DNA of 64,000 bases from Taibaiella lutea (GTDB lineage Bacteria; Bacteroidota; Bacteroidia; Chitinophagales; Chitinophagaceae). This document shows, piece by piece, positions 41,200-50,559 of the stretch. A model generated the notes under the pieces. The model was not told the origin of the DNA and did not search any database. It saw nothing but the letters and a program-made list of their open reading frames with translations. The translations under genes and the position numbers were made by a program. Position 1 is the stretch's first letter, and every line of letters starts with the position of its first letter. The stretch lies in contig NZ_VWSH01000004.1 in NCBI RefSeq assembly GCF_008629695.1, positions 248,001 to 312,000 on the forward strand, given 5' to 3'.

Positions 41200-42546
41200 T
41201 TATAGACCTAATACGTAAAGTTTAAGTTTGACAGATTTGTTACCAATAGCATTGTTTAAGATAAGCCTGTTTTCAATAATTTCATTCAAAGGTCTCAAAA
41301 CTAATGGTGCCTGATTAAATATACCATTTTGCAGCGTGCTGTTTACATACTCGGTAATATCATAAGTGTACTTTGTTTCAATATGGTTGATATTGTCTAT
41401 CACTAAATCGCCGTTTTGAATTACGGCAGGTGTAACACCGATTTCATTAACCCAATTACCAATAAGCTTACTATCAATATTTACTGTTTGCAGGCCCAAT
41501 GTAGGAGGTAAAGTATAATAAGTATTAGGTCCGTAGTTTTGAAGAGAAGGATAAATATCCAATTCTGCTTTTACCACTTTAATATAAGGGTGTAATTCTT
41601 TTAATGAAAATAAAGAAGGGATATTTAATACAGGATAAAGTCCGCTATTACTGTGTAAATAAACACGATTACCTGTTTGGGCAGAAGGAATAGCCTGCCA
41701 TTTATTAGGTGTAAATAAGCTTAACAATGTGCCGGTTTTATCATATTTGTAGCCATTAAACTGATAAGTTGTCGGACTTATAGGAAAGTCCATATAGCCA
41801 GGTACCGGAGATGCTCCGTTTACTGTATAATACATTCTCATTACAGTTCCTCCATTAACTCCGATATTCTGGAAGTAATAAATAGATTGGTTGTTAACTC
41901 CTTTTCCTGTAAGTGCAAAGCCATTAAAAAAAGCATTGAATTTATCGGAATTGCTTGTTGTGTCGGAGTTACGGTTCAGCATTCCGAAAAGCTGGGTGCC
42001 AAAGGAATTAGATAGCCTGACTGTAAGTTCTTTTTGTTGTAACGGACGTGTATTAGTCAGTAAAGCAGTGCCTAATGGTGTCGCATCGTAGGTCAATGCA
42101 TCTACATTATAGCCAATTGGAGTAACATCAGGTTTTATTTGCTGGCTAAGACGGTTTATATTTAGGGTAAAAGGCTCTGTAGTGTCACCATAAGAGGCGC
42201 CTGAAAATTTTGTTATGAATACAATAGAGTCGTATGTGCAATTATTAAGTCCGCTGATGGTATTAACAGGAATGCCTACCTGCATATATGCAGTGGCTTC
42301 ATATTTTCCGAAAACAGAATCTTCATGAATTCCGACTTTAAAGAGATTGTCTGCTGATGTAACAAAAGAATCGCGTTGTAATGTAGATAAATCAACCGAC
42401 ATAGTATCCATATAGATAACATTAGGATCGTCTGTCAAAGCTTGTTGCCCGTAATTTACCACTGCTTTTTTGCATGATGCTATCAGCACCATCAAACCTA
42501 TCAACAGTAAAGAGGCTTTTTGTATTTTATTGAGATAACGAAGCAT
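41200..42546 (-). CDS. DUF4270 lipoprotein
   Basis: 448 residues from the ATG at 42546, which opens a lipoprotein signal (LLLIGLMVLIASC). The DUF4270 features are DPNVIYMDTMSVDLSTLQRDS, the phrase VGIHEDSVFGKYEATAYMQV and a C-terminal VLRPLNEIIENRLILNN. It is thought to be surface-exposed or outer-membrane anchored and its function is unknown. It lies between a DUF4907 lipoprotein and a FadL-like barrel, which suggests a complex at the outer membrane. Its longer frame start overlaps the DUF4907 gene and is rejected for lack of signal. Confidence 0.87.
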   Translation of the reverse strand: MLRYLNKIQKASLLLIGLMVLIASCKKAVVNYGQQALTDDPNVIYMDTMSVDLSTLQRDSFVTSADNLFKVGIHEDSVFGKYEATAYMQVGIPVNTISGLNNCTYDSIVFITKFSGASYGDTTEPFTLNINRLSQQIKPDVTPIGYNVDALTYDATPLGTALLTNTRPLQQKELTVRLSNSFGTQLFGMLNRNSDTTSNSDKFNAFFNGFALTGKGVNNQSIYYFQNIGVNGGTVMRMYYTVNGASPVPGYMDFPISPTTYQFNGYKYDKTGTLLSLFTPNKWQAIPSAQTGNRVYLHSNSGLYPVLNIPSLFSLKELHPYIKVVKAELDIYPSLQNYGPNTYYTLPPTLGLQTVNIDSKLIGNWVNEIGVTPAVIQNGDLVIDNINHIETKYTYDITEYVNSTLQNGIFNQAPLVLRPLNEIIENRLILNNAIGNKSVKLKLYVLGL

Positions 42547-42562
42547 TAGAGTGCCTGATGAT

Positions 42563-42925
42563 TTATTTATTGTTGTTGTTAACATCTTTTGCAGGCAAAA
42601 GATGGTTTTCTTCCAGTTCTTTCAGGTTTAAAGAAGGAATCTGATGGTCTTTTAATTTATTTAAAACCAATGTTCCGGCTTTCAGGGCCTGAGAGTCTGT
42701 TTCAAAAGGAATTTGTCCTTGTATGCAAGGAATGTATAATTGTCGGATGAATTCTTTTTTCCCGAGAAAAATAGAATAAGCCCAGCCGTCTTTTGTTTTA
42801 AAAGTCTGAACCCTCGCTGTTGAATCGGCATCGGTCTTTTGCTCTGATACATGGTTGCACGAAAGCAAAAGAGCCAATGCTATTGTGATTCCTGAATATT
42901 TATTAATTACCTGCAATAACGTCAT
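42563..42925 (-). CDS. DUF4907 lipoprotein
   Basis: 120 residues from the ATG at 42925. The frame can extend to 42967, but that part overlaps the kelch gene more deeply and delays the signal. The lipobox is LALLLSC. A compact alpha/beta core follows with DGWAYSIFLGKKEFIRQLYIP, GQIPF and TLVLNKLKDHQIPSL, the DUF4907 pattern: a periplasmic or surface small domain of unknown role found beside kelch proteins in Bacteroidota. It overlaps the upstream kelch gene by 23 bases, implying translational coupling. Confidence 0.82.
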   Translation of the reverse strand: MTLLQVINKYSGITIALALLLSCNHVSEQKTDADSTARVQTFKTKDGWAYSIFLGKKEFIRQLYIPCIQGQIPFETDSQALKAGTLVLNKLKDHQIPSLNLKELEENHLLPAKDVNNNNK

Positions 42926-43946
42926 TGTTTGGTAAGAATTCCCACATGTCATCGAAACGGCTGCCACTGTTATTACCGGTTACAATATAACCTCTGTTAT
43001 TTAAGTTGAAGCCTACGGCTCCTTCTCTTATTGTTCCTTCAAATCCTGTTTTTTGTGTCCATCTGTCTGTTGAAGGGTCATAAGCAAAAACAGTTCCGTT
43101 AAGACCGCTTGAATTACCACCTGCCAGATAAGCAATGTTGTCCATTACAAAAACGCTTGCATTACTTCTTGGAATACTACCGTATAAGTCGTCATATGTG
43201 TCATCAGCATTGATGTTGGCAATTCTTGTTTTTTGAGCCCATGTTTCATTAGCTGCGTTAAATTCCCAAACATCATCAGGGTAAGAACCATTGTTGATAC
43301 CTGTAACAACGTATGATTTATCGCCGATAGTAAATGCAACCGCATTTTGACGTTTTGTACCGCCTAAGCTTGCAGTTTGCGTCCATGTATCGTTTGCAGG
43401 GTTGTAAGAATAAAAATCTTTTAAATAATTACCATCAAAACCTGTACCCACATACCCTTTTGTTGCCGAAGAAAAAGCTACAGCACCATATCTTCCGGAA
43501 CCGCCGAAATTGGCAATAGTATCCCATTTGTTTGTAGCAGGATCATAACTGTAAAAATCATTCAGTTGATTGATGCCATCATACCCTGTACCAACGTATG
43601 CTTTTGAACCAACAGTAAATGCAACAGCTGAATTACGCGGTGCGCCCGGCATATCGGCTTTCTGGAACCATGTTTGTGAAGCCTGATCGTAAGCCCAGAA
43701 GTCGCTTAACCTGACATCATCTTGTTTGTAACCGGTACCAACATAGGCATTGCCATTTAATACAAAACCAACGGCCTCTGTACGTGCCACACCCTCAAAA
43801 TCAGAACTACGCATCCAGTCGCCAACAGTAGTGGTAGTAGGTGTATCGTCTTTTTTACAAGAAGCACTTAATACGGTAAATAGGCCAAGGGCAACAATTG
43901 CAGCATTCTTTGTCAGGTGAAAAGCAGGCGCTTTTTTTTGAATCAT
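42903..43946 (-). CDS. Kelch-repeat lipoprotein
   Basis: 347 residues. A lipoprotein signal ends in LSASC (Cys31). The body is a six-bladed beta-propeller built of kelch units: each blade has the form GYVGTGYD or AYVGTGYK, then LNDFYSYDPATNKWDTI, then a Gly-Ala-Val start of the next strand (GAVAFSSATKG). About six units fit residues 43-340. Propellers of this kind bind other proteins or glycans and have no catalytic residues here. It opens a minus-strand run of kelch, DUF4907, DUF4270 and FadL-like genes with overlaps or gaps of 16 bases or less, so they probably act together at the outer membrane. Confidence 0.9.
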   Translation of the reverse strand: MIQKKAPAFHLTKNAAIVALGLFTVLSASCKKDDTPTTTTVGDWMRSSDFEGVARTEAVGFVLNGNAYVGTGYKQDDVRLSDFWAYDQASQTWFQKADMPGAPRNSAVAFTVGSKAYVGTGYDGINQLNDFYSYDPATNKWDTIANFGGSGRYGAVAFSSATKGYVGTGFDGNYLKDFYSYNPANDTWTQTASLGGTKRQNAVAFTIGDKSYVVTGINNGSYPDDVWEFNAANETWAQKTRIANINADDTYDDLYGSIPRSNASVFVMDNIAYLAGGNSSGLNGTVFAYDPSTDRWTQKTGFEGTIREGAVGFNLNNRGYIVTGNNSGSRFDDMWEFLPNNDVIAGN

Positions 43947-44425
43947 TACTGTTTTTAGATTTTTAGTTGAAATAAATAAGCAAAATGCAGGATAAAAATA
44001 TATTTATTGCTTTCCGGCTTTGCTTTTAAAATATTTGATAATTGTTTTATTAATGGATAAATGTGCTTCGGAAAACTTCTTCCCTCTTTTAAATTTTCAC
44101 TGAACACCCTCCTCTATACAAAAAAATAAGGCAAAGCAAACATAATTTAACATTGAATCTGCTTTAAAATCCTTATTATCCTTTCAAAAAGAAAATTTAA
44201 ATTGGGCGTAAAGATAATTCAATTTTTCTAAAAAATGGGAAATGCCGGCATTTAACTTATCCTTTACCCAAACGCATTTCCAATGATTTTAGTATAAATG
44301 GCATTCGTATTTTTCCCTCGTTTTTGATTTAGTTAAAACCGATTTCCTCTTTGATTTGCCAAACAGATGTTTGTTACGGAATTATAAACGTAATTGTCTA
44401 TCGGAAATTATGTTAGCCCGCAAAA
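43947..44425. other. AT-rich intergenic region without a recognisable gene
   Basis: I see no convincing coding frame, RNA gene or long inverted repeat here. It probably holds the promoter of the kelch operon near its left side, since the kelch ATG is at 43946. Confidence 0.6.
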
Positions 44426-44457
44426 AAGCAGCAACTAATTATAATTAGCTGCTGCTT
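44426..44457 (-). terminator. Terminator-like hairpin downstream of the 81-residue gene
   Basis: A 15-bp stem (44426-44440 with 44443-44457, one G-U pair, AT loop) ends in a run of T on the minus strand (AAAAAA at 44422-44427). It lies 29 bases past the stop at 44486. Confidence 0.65.
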
Positions 44458-44485
44458 AAATGAATATTGTCCGGATGTGAATGAT

Positions 44486-44731
44486 TTAAAATTGACTTTC
44501 ATCCCAGGCAATTTCCAGTTTATCATAAATCAGATGAAGATCATTTTTCATAGCTGCATCATCTGTATAAATCCATGTATGATCATTCCCTTTATCAAAA
44601 CAAAATTTTATATAACCATAATGTTCATTCGTTGCCTTCATGTATGTGAAAGTGGTAAGTTTTTCAAGATTTACAATCTCTCTTAATTTACCTTTTAAGA
44701 TCATGGGTGTCGGTACAATAAATTTTGACAT
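44486..44731 (-). CDS. Hypothetical 81-residue protein
   Basis: 81 residues, soluble, with no signal peptide and no membrane helix. It alternates strands and a C-terminal helix (DDAAMKNDLHLIYDKLEIAW), and is aromatic-rich (TFTYMKATNEHYGYIKFCF). I do not recognise it. It lies 23 bases downstream of the DUF3347 gene on the same strand and has its own terminator, so it probably ends a three-gene unit with DUF3347 and the barrel protein. Confidence 0.6.
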   Translation of the reverse strand: MSKFIVPTPMILKGKLREIVNLEKLTTFTYMKATNEHYGYIKFCFDKGNDHTWIYTDDAAMKNDLHLIYDKLEIAWDESQF

Positions 44732-44754
44732 TATAATTTTTGTTTTATTTATGG

Positions 44755-45330
44755 TTATTGAAGTGTATCAACCAATTCCCCGCATGTCAGCATCTTGCTT
44801 CCAAAATAAGGATTTTCTACTTTTTTTGAAGTGCTCAACCACCAACCACCTTTCCCATTCAAAGCCATAGGGCAATAGTAACGGTAAAGTTGCAAACGGG
44901 TTGTTTCGTGATTTTTCACAAATGCGTAAAGACTGTCGGATAAATTTTTGAAATAAATTCTTTGCGGTTCACAACTTTTGTCATTCTGTTCAACAATATT
45001 ACTCAGGTTTTTATCCATGCTGATCAATTCTGAAAACAAACTTACCTGTATGGCATGTTTTACCGATGCGGAATCGTAGATTACTTTAAACGCTTTCATC
45101 TGATTTTGCATAGCTATTGCGCTTCGTTTCGCTTGTTGTTCATCTGTTGCGACAAGCGCATTCTTTAAAGAAAGATAATCATTAATCACCTTTCCCATTG
45201 TTTCAGATTGATCGGGTGCCAGATTGCTTTTTACGGCTTTGACATTGAAAATCACTTTAGGCTTTTCTTTGCAGGAAGCCATTAAAAAGAGAATCAGGAT
45301 GAAAAGGCAAAATGTTTTTATAAGCGACAT
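44755..45330 (-). CDS. DUF3347 lipoprotein
   Basis: 191 residues from the ATG at 45330. The signal ends FLMASC. The DUF3347 pattern is visible as VINDYLSLKNALVATDEQQA, QRIYFKNLSDSLYAFVKNH, YRYYCPMALNGKGGWWLS and NPYFGSKMLTCGELVD. The paired Met and Cys residues in CPMA and MLTCG resemble Cu(I) ligands; the domain is often found attached to copper-efflux proteins in Bacteroidota. It is followed by an orphan 81-residue gene and preceded by a TonB-like barrel gene 10 bases from the longer frame end. A role in copper handling is inferred. Confidence 0.88.
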   Translation of the reverse strand: MSLIKTFCLFILILFLMASCKEKPKVIFNVKAVKSNLAPDQSETMGKVINDYLSLKNALVATDEQQAKRSAIAMQNQMKAFKVIYDSASVKHAIQVSLFSELISMDKNLSNIVEQNDKSCEPQRIYFKNLSDSLYAFVKNHETTRLQLYRYYCPMALNGKGGWWLSTSKKVENPYFGSKMLTCGELVDTLQ

Positions 45331-45364
45331 TTTATCAGTTTTAATCTGTTGCAAAGATGACGGT

Positions 45365-47749
45365 TTAATTATTATTCGGAAATTTAAATAAATCGGGATC
45401 TTCGTCCTTCTTCCGGATGCCGAAATTATATCTCAAATTTATACCGAATCTTCTGCTGTCCGTTTCCCGGTAACCATAAGCATTTACGGTAGGCTGGCTG
45501 ATGCTGAATTCATTATTATTGGTAAAGAAAGCATCGTTAAGGCTTAAAGTTACTGTCAGTTTCTGATTGAAGAATTTGCGGTTTATATTGAAGCTCAGAG
45601 AACCGAATGAGCTTAATTCATAAAACTGCAAAGTACCCTTTAACCTAAGAAAACCATTCATGGTAAGCATGGAATTTTTATCGATTTTCAATTGATGATA
45701 CGTAAAAAACAGCCAGCTATCACCTTTGAAATTCAAAGGTTGACCCTGATATAAACCCTGATACAAATTGTGGTTGTACTGTGCGCCGAAGAGAAAAAAG
45801 TATCTTCCTCCCGGCGGAATCACACCAAGCCCTCTGATGTAAAATTCTTTGTTGCTGCCAACGTTATCGTAAGTTTTATAAGCCAGTGCATGTAATGAAT
45901 CACCCTGATAATACACATTCGTAAACATGTCCTTTGTATCATTATACCCTACGGCAAATAATGGTCTTTGTTCCACGCTTATATTAAACTCATAATTGTT
46001 TGAAAATTGCGGTTTCAGGTTCGGGTTTCCAACCTCCGACAAGAACTGATCCACATATTTGGGAAAAGGATTGAGCTGATCGTAACTTGGACGGGCAATA
46101 GTCCTGCGGTAAACCAGGTATGCGCGGATTTCATATTTGGCAATAGTCATGATTTTCCTGCTCAGGTAAACGTAAGGAAAGAAATCGGTTCTGTGCACAG
46201 AAAACGACGTATCGAACGGCACTGTCTGATGACCCGACATATTGGTATTTTCCATTCTTAAGCCGGATTTCAGTATAAATGCCCCGAATGTTTTAGAAGC
46301 CTGAAAATAAGCAGCGTTAATGTTTTCAGCGTATTTATAAGTTGTGGTCCTGCTGTTATCATTTATGGTATCTCCATTATTGGTTAATACATAGTCTGCT
46401 TTGTTATTAAAAGGAAGGTAAGTGGTTTTAATACCTGTTTCAATAGTAATTTTCCCTGGTAGCTTTAATGTTAAATCAGATTGCAATTCAAAATAATGAT
46501 GTGATGTATTTGAAATACCGTTGCCGCCATATGGCAATGCAGAATAAGTATTATAGTCTAAACGTTCACGGTTGTTATTGTAAGAATAGGTGAAGCTGTT
46601 CGTCCATTCCGATCCGGCAGTATCTAATTTCAATGTACTGGAAATATCCTGATTGACGAGGAATGTTTTGTCATTCGTTGTCGAAAGCGCTTTACTGGAG
46701 CCTAACACAATATCATTTGCAATTGCTTCAAAGCTGTTCGTATTGTCGGTGTAGTTATTGTAGTTATTATAGCTTACCCTGCCATCGTAACTCAGGTTCA
46801 TGTTGTCCGTAAAGTCCTTGTTGATGCCGTAGCCAAGGTAAACAGCATCGGAAGGAGTGGTGGAATAGGCTTTCTGGGCAATGATTGTATCAATACTTAT
46901 GTCACGGTTAGTATTCAATACCTGGTAGTTATTGCTGTTGGAATAATTAAGATTAAGGTAAGAAGAGGTTTCCCCGTTATTATTGGAAACGTTAAATCCT
47001 GCAAACTTATTGTTGTATTTTCCTTGCTGATAACCTGCCGTAGCGCTTCCGGTAATGCCGATTTTAACCCCTTTTTTCAAAACGACATTTACAATCCCGC
47101 CGCTGTTGGAGGCATCATATTTGGCGGAAGGAGTCCTGAGTATTTCAATTTTATCGATAGCGTTAGGCGGCAGGCTCTTAAGCATGCCTGCAATGTCGGC
47201 AGTGCTCATCTTTAATTCTTTTCCGTTTATATAAACTTTGGCAGGTGTCGTGCTGCTTATATAAATATTGCCATCCTGATCTACAAAAAGCCCGGGTGTT
47301 TTTTCTATTACTTCGTAAACATTGGTGCTGGCTGCTTCCAGGCTTTCTGTATTAATGATCGTTTTATCGTCCTCCTGCTGCATTAATGGTTTGGAAGCTT
47401 GTATCACTACTTCATTTAATGCTGCACTGCCGGCTTTTAACTTGAATGTGAAATTAAAATTGCTGTCTGTAACTTCAATGATTTGGGAGAAATTATTATA
47501 ACCGACAGATGATATCTGCAATTGATAAAACCCTATATCAGGAACGTTCAGGTGAGCTGTGGCAGTAGAATCTGTTATGGTGCCTGTCCTTATTGCAGAA
47601 TCTGTTTTACTTACTAATGTAACAGTGGAGTAGGGAATAAGTGCCTGTTGTTCATTCGTAACTTTTATATTGATTGCAATATCGTGTCCGTATATTAAAG
47701 AAGAAAAAGCAAGCGTAATTACTAAAAGAAAGATTCTTTGAAATGCCAT
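45365..47749 (-). CDS. Outer-membrane beta-barrel protein with carboxypeptidase-like and plug domains (TonB-dependent type)
   Basis: 794 residues. A signal peptide (1-21) precedes a carboxypeptidase-regulatory-like Ig domain (about 24-110, with YQLQISSVGYNNFSQ) and a plug domain (about 120-225: VIQASKPLMQQEDDKTIINTE, VYEVIEKTPGLFVDQDG, KIEILRTPSAKYDASNSGGI). A PF14905-type 16- to 22-strand barrel then ends in LRYNFGI. This family is common in Bacteroidota; its cargo is usually unknown. With DUF3347 and a Csp-like protein elsewhere in the window it might handle copper peptides, but this is speculation. It is co-directional with DUF3347 downstream. Confidence 0.85.
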   Translation of the reverse strand: MAFQRIFLLVITLAFSSLIYGHDIAINIKVTNEQQALIPYSTVTLVSKTDSAIRTGTITDSTATAHLNVPDIGFYQLQISSVGYNNFSQIIEVTDSNFNFTFKLKAGSAALNEVVIQASKPLMQQEDDKTIINTESLEAASTNVYEVIEKTPGLFVDQDGNIYISSTTPAKVYINGKELKMSTADIAGMLKSLPPNAIDKIEILRTPSAKYDASNSGGIVNVVLKKGVKIGITGSATAGYQQGKYNNKFAGFNVSNNNGETSSYLNLNYSNSNNYQVLNTNRDISIDTIIAQKAYSTTPSDAVYLGYGINKDFTDNMNLSYDGRVSYNNYNNYTDNTNSFEAIANDIVLGSSKALSTTNDKTFLVNQDISSTLKLDTAGSEWTNSFTYSYNNNRERLDYNTYSALPYGGNGISNTSHHYFELQSDLTLKLPGKITIETGIKTTYLPFNNKADYVLTNNGDTINDNSRTTTYKYAENINAAYFQASKTFGAFILKSGLRMENTNMSGHQTVPFDTSFSVHRTDFFPYVYLSRKIMTIAKYEIRAYLVYRRTIARPSYDQLNPFPKYVDQFLSEVGNPNLKPQFSNNYEFNISVEQRPLFAVGYNDTKDMFTNVYYQGDSLHALAYKTYDNVGSNKEFYIRGLGVIPPGGRYFFLFGAQYNHNLYQGLYQGQPLNFKGDSWLFFTYHQLKIDKNSMLTMNGFLRLKGTLQFYELSSFGSLSFNINRKFFNQKLTVTLSLNDAFFTNNNEFSISQPTVNAYGYRETDSRRFGINLRYNFGIRKKDEDPDLFKFPNNN

Positions 47750-47785
47750 AAAAATTATCCGCGCTGAAAGTGTTTTAAATTTAAA

Positions 47786-49186
47786 CTAAAATCCCTGTGC
47801 CGCCGCCAAATCTTCATTACGAATTTGCATCACTTTGTAAGGATATTTTTCCGCATAGTTATAAATAAGCTGCAACATATAATGGTTGACCTTATAAGGT
47901 TTCAGCGAGCTTTTTATATCTTCTAAAGAATGGATATCGCTGTATGCATCTATGTATCCCATTCCGTAAAATTTACCCTTTTCTACCCAGATGCAACTCT
48001 GTTCCTGCTCATGCCTTCCTTTGTCTTTTATGATGAAAGACGGCAAATATTGTTCTACCTGATTTAATGCGAGCCTTACCTGTTCATTATATCTTATCGC
48101 TCCGTAAGAGGCCCAACAATCAGGGTTTTCAGCGTCATCAGATAACATGCTGTCATGTCTGCAATCTGTAATGCCACATAGTTCGGGACATAAATTGAAA
48201 TTCCTTACCAATTTATGAAGCAGGTTTCGCCCTTCAATTTCCGTTGTAAATTCATGCAAAGCCAATTGGTGATTGCCCTGTTTTCCTATTGCAAGCCTCA
48301 TAAAACCATTCAGGTCTTCGTAAGCATATAAGCCAAAATTGACAATCCTTCGTTTCATGGCACGATTATATACAGGCCATAAACGTGCTATTTCAATGGC
48401 TTCCAGCAAAAAGGCCATTAACTCCGTACCGCATTTTTCAAATGAGATAGCATGTATGTCTCTCAGGAAATGTTGCCTCTGCGGCAAGGCATTATTTCCC
48501 GTAAAATGTGATAACACACGTTTGCGTAAATCATTGGCTTTTCCTACATACACTACTTTCCCTTCTCTGTTTTTGAAATAATAAACTCCCGGAACAGAAG
48601 GCAATACTTCGAAATCATCTTTCGGCAGATGAGGCGGCAACAATTGTTCCTTTGAGTTTTTCTTCAGCATGCCTGCTATAACACCTTCACTATCCCATTC
48701 CAGTAATTTTTCGAAAAGAAGGGTTGTGGCTGCAGCATCACCACCTGCACGGTGATTATTATAAAGCGGAATTTTTAAAGAAGCGCAAAGTTTGCTTAAG
48801 CTATAAGAAGTCAGGCCCGGCTTTATTTTCCGGCTCATCCTTACAGTGCAGAGTTTAGAAGCATTAAATTTATAACCTGCTTTTTCAAAGTGATGTCTGA
48901 TGAAGGAGTAATCGAAATTGACACTGTGTGCTACAAAAATGCGGCCATCCAGTAAATTGAATAGTGTTGCTGCTATCTCTTCAAACGTTGGTTTGCCGTC
49001 TACCATGTCATTGTCTATGCCCGTAAGCATTTGGATAGGCAGGGGAATATACTGATGAGGATTAATCAATGTTTCAAATTGATCAATTACCTTTTCTCCG
49101 TTATGTATGTAAACTGCAATTTCCGTAATGCCGGCTCCGGAAGCATAGCCCCCCGTTGTTTCTATATCCACAATTGCATATTCCAT
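47786..49186 (-). CDS. DnaQ-type exonuclease fused to a GIY-YIG (UvrC/Cho-like) nuclease
   Basis: 466 residues in two parts. Residues 1-170 are a DEDDh 3-to-5-prime exonuclease: AIVDIETTGG (Asp7, Glu9), HSVNFDYSFI and HRAGGDA. Residues about 200-285 are a GIY-YIG domain: VPGVYYFKNREGKVVYVGKANDLRKRVLSHF. Beyond that is a UvrC-type linker and a C-terminal part with HSMLSDDAENPDCW. This architecture occurs in many Bacteroidota and is thought to act in DNA repair as a Cho-like nuclease linked to a proofreading domain. It is monocistronic on the minus strand. Confidence 0.9.
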   Translation of the reverse strand: MEYAIVDIETTGGYASGAGITEIAVYIHNGEKVIDQFETLINPHQYIPLPIQMLTGIDNDMVDGKPTFEEIAATLFNLLDGRIFVAHSVNFDYSFIRHHFEKAGYKFNASKLCTVRMSRKIKPGLTSYSLSKLCASLKIPLYNNHRAGGDAAATTLLFEKLLEWDSEGVIAGMLKKNSKEQLLPPHLPKDDFEVLPSVPGVYYFKNREGKVVYVGKANDLRKRVLSHFTGNNALPQRQHFLRDIHAISFEKCGTELMAFLLEAIEIARLWPVYNRAMKRRIVNFGLYAYEDLNGFMRLAIGKQGNHQLALHEFTTEIEGRNLLHKLVRNFNLCPELCGITDCRHDSMLSDDAENPDCWASYGAIRYNEQVRLALNQVEQYLPSFIIKDKGRHEQEQSCIWVEKGKFYGMGYIDAYSDIHSLEDIKSSLKPYKVNHYMLQLIYNYAEKYPYKVMQIRNEDLAAAQGF

Positions 49187-49501
49187 CAGATAACGTCCCT
49201 TTTAGCCGCACAAAGGTACGATGCATGGCATATTGATGGGATATTTAAAATGTTAATGCAAAATATAATTCCGCATTATGACAAAATATTGAATAAAAGC
49301 CTTCGTCAATTTATAATAAACTGATAGTTATTGTTATTTATTTAATGTGAAATCATAGTTTTTGTCATCTGCCTTAAGTGGAATGCGATTACCGGTATAT
49401 AGCCTCTTTTTTATTTTATCTTTAAGTGATAATTTGCCTGTCTGTTTGCAGGTAAACAATTGTACCTTTTGCCTGTTATTTCTTACTAAAAACCATTAAA
49501 A
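49187..49501. other. Intergenic region between divergent genes
   Basis: It contains the promoters of the DnaQ-type nuclease (minus) and the dienelactone hydrolase-like gene (plus). A TACCTTTTG near 49463 is close to, but not exactly, the Bacteroidota -7 element. No gene or larger repeat is visible. Confidence 0.5.
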
Positions 49502-50272
49502 ATGAAATCTAAAATTATCCTGCTCCACCTTTTTCTTTTTATGTTCCTGAATGTAGTGCATGCGCAACAGCAGCAAGTTGCTTACAATGATGGCAAGCAA
49601 AAACTAAACGGTGAATTATGGAAGCCTGCAAAGATGAATGACAAGCGTGCAGGCATTCTCATATTACCGGCCTGGAAAGGCATTGATGCACATAGCAAAA
49701 TTGTCGCCAAACAATTGAGCGATTTGGGTTATGTAGCTTTTATAGCAGATATCTACGGCGAAGGCCATTATCCTAAAACAGATAAAGAAGCGGGCGAGAG
49801 CGCCGGTTATTACAAAACGCATATCGATGAATACAGGCAACGTATCAAGCTTGCGCTCATCCAGCTTGTAAGGTCCGGAGTGAACCCTGATGAAATAGTG
49901 GTAATTGGTTATTGTTTCGGCGGCCTGGGCGCTATTGAAGCTGCAAGGGCAAATATGCCTGTAAAAGGTGTTGTTTCTTTCCATGGTTCTTATGACCATG
50001 ATGCCGCCAAACCGGAAACATTGATACAGCCCCGTATTCTTATTTTACATGGCGCTGATGATCCTCATAGCTCTGCTGCCGTCATCGCTCAGTTGCAAGA
50101 TGAGTTTCGCAAAGCGCATGCCGACTGGCAGATGATTTATTATTCAAATGCGGTTCATGCATTCACCGATCCGGATGCAGGAAGCGATAACAGCAAGGGC
50201 GTTGCTTACAATGAAAACGCAGACAAACGTTCCTGGCAGGCTTTCATGCAGTTTTTGCAGGAGGTTTTATAA
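49502..50272 (+). CDS. Secreted dienelactone hydrolase-family protein
   Basis: 256 residues. A signal peptide (1-21, LLHLFLFMFLNVVHAQ) precedes an alpha/beta-hydrolase fold with the dienelactone hydrolase triad: Cys138 in VVIGYCFGGLGAIE, Asp187 in LHGADDPHS and His219 in SNAVHAF. IADIYGEGHYP is another family landmark. It should be periplasmic or secreted, unlike classical DLH. The substrate is unknown. It stands alone, followed by a repeat hairpin and a terminator. Confidence 0.88.
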   Translation: MKSKIILLHLFLFMFLNVVHAQQQQVAYNDGKQKLNGELWKPAKMNDKRAGILILPAWKGIDAHSKIVAKQLSDLGYVAFIADIYGEGHYPKTDKEAGESAGYYKTHIDEYRQRIKLALIQLVRSGVNPDEIVVIGYCFGGLGAIEAARANMPVKGVVSFHGSYDHDAAKPETLIQPRILILHGADDPHSSAAVIAQLQDEFRKAHADWQMIYYSNAVHAFTDPDAGSDNSKGVAYNENADKRSWQAFMQFLQEVL

Positions 50273-50299
50273 ATGATGTTTATAGATATTTTTTTAGAT

Positions 50300-50353
50300 A
50301 GCAATGGGTGAAAACCCATTGCTATTATTGTTTCACCTTTTCAGGGTTTTCCA
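50300..50353. repeat. Dispersed hairpin repeat, GCGATGGGT family (copy 3)
   Basis: AGCAATGGGT (50300-50309) pairs with ACCCATTGCT (50314-50323). ATTATTGTTTCACCTTTTCAGGG follows, a diverged version of the second module. It lies 28 bases after the stop at 50272. Confidence 0.65.
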
Positions 50354-50429
50354 AAACGATTTGAAAATCAAGTAATTTTCTTTATTCCAAATAGTACTTC
50401 TCATTTTTCAATATTGAGAAAACTATAAC

Positions 50430-50458
50430 AAGGCGATGATATATTATCATCGCCTTTT
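50430..50458 (+). terminator. Intrinsic terminator upstream of the ferritin/RiPP-like cluster
   Basis: A perfect 12-bp stem (AAGGCGATGATA at 50430-50441 with 50445-50456) with a TAT loop runs into TTTT. It isolates the downstream cluster from the hydrolase gene. Confidence 0.8.
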
Positions 50459-50559
50459 CATGGCTGCTACACGCGGAACAGGTTAAGAATACCCACCATA
50501 AATATGTTTATATTTTAAAACATAATTATTTTGTTTAAGAAATTATTTTTCTATTTTTA

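Noticed and set aside
42903-43946. Galactose oxidase
   Set aside because: Kelch blades are present but the copper-radical residues (Tyr-Cys crosslink, His ligands) of galactose oxidase are not.
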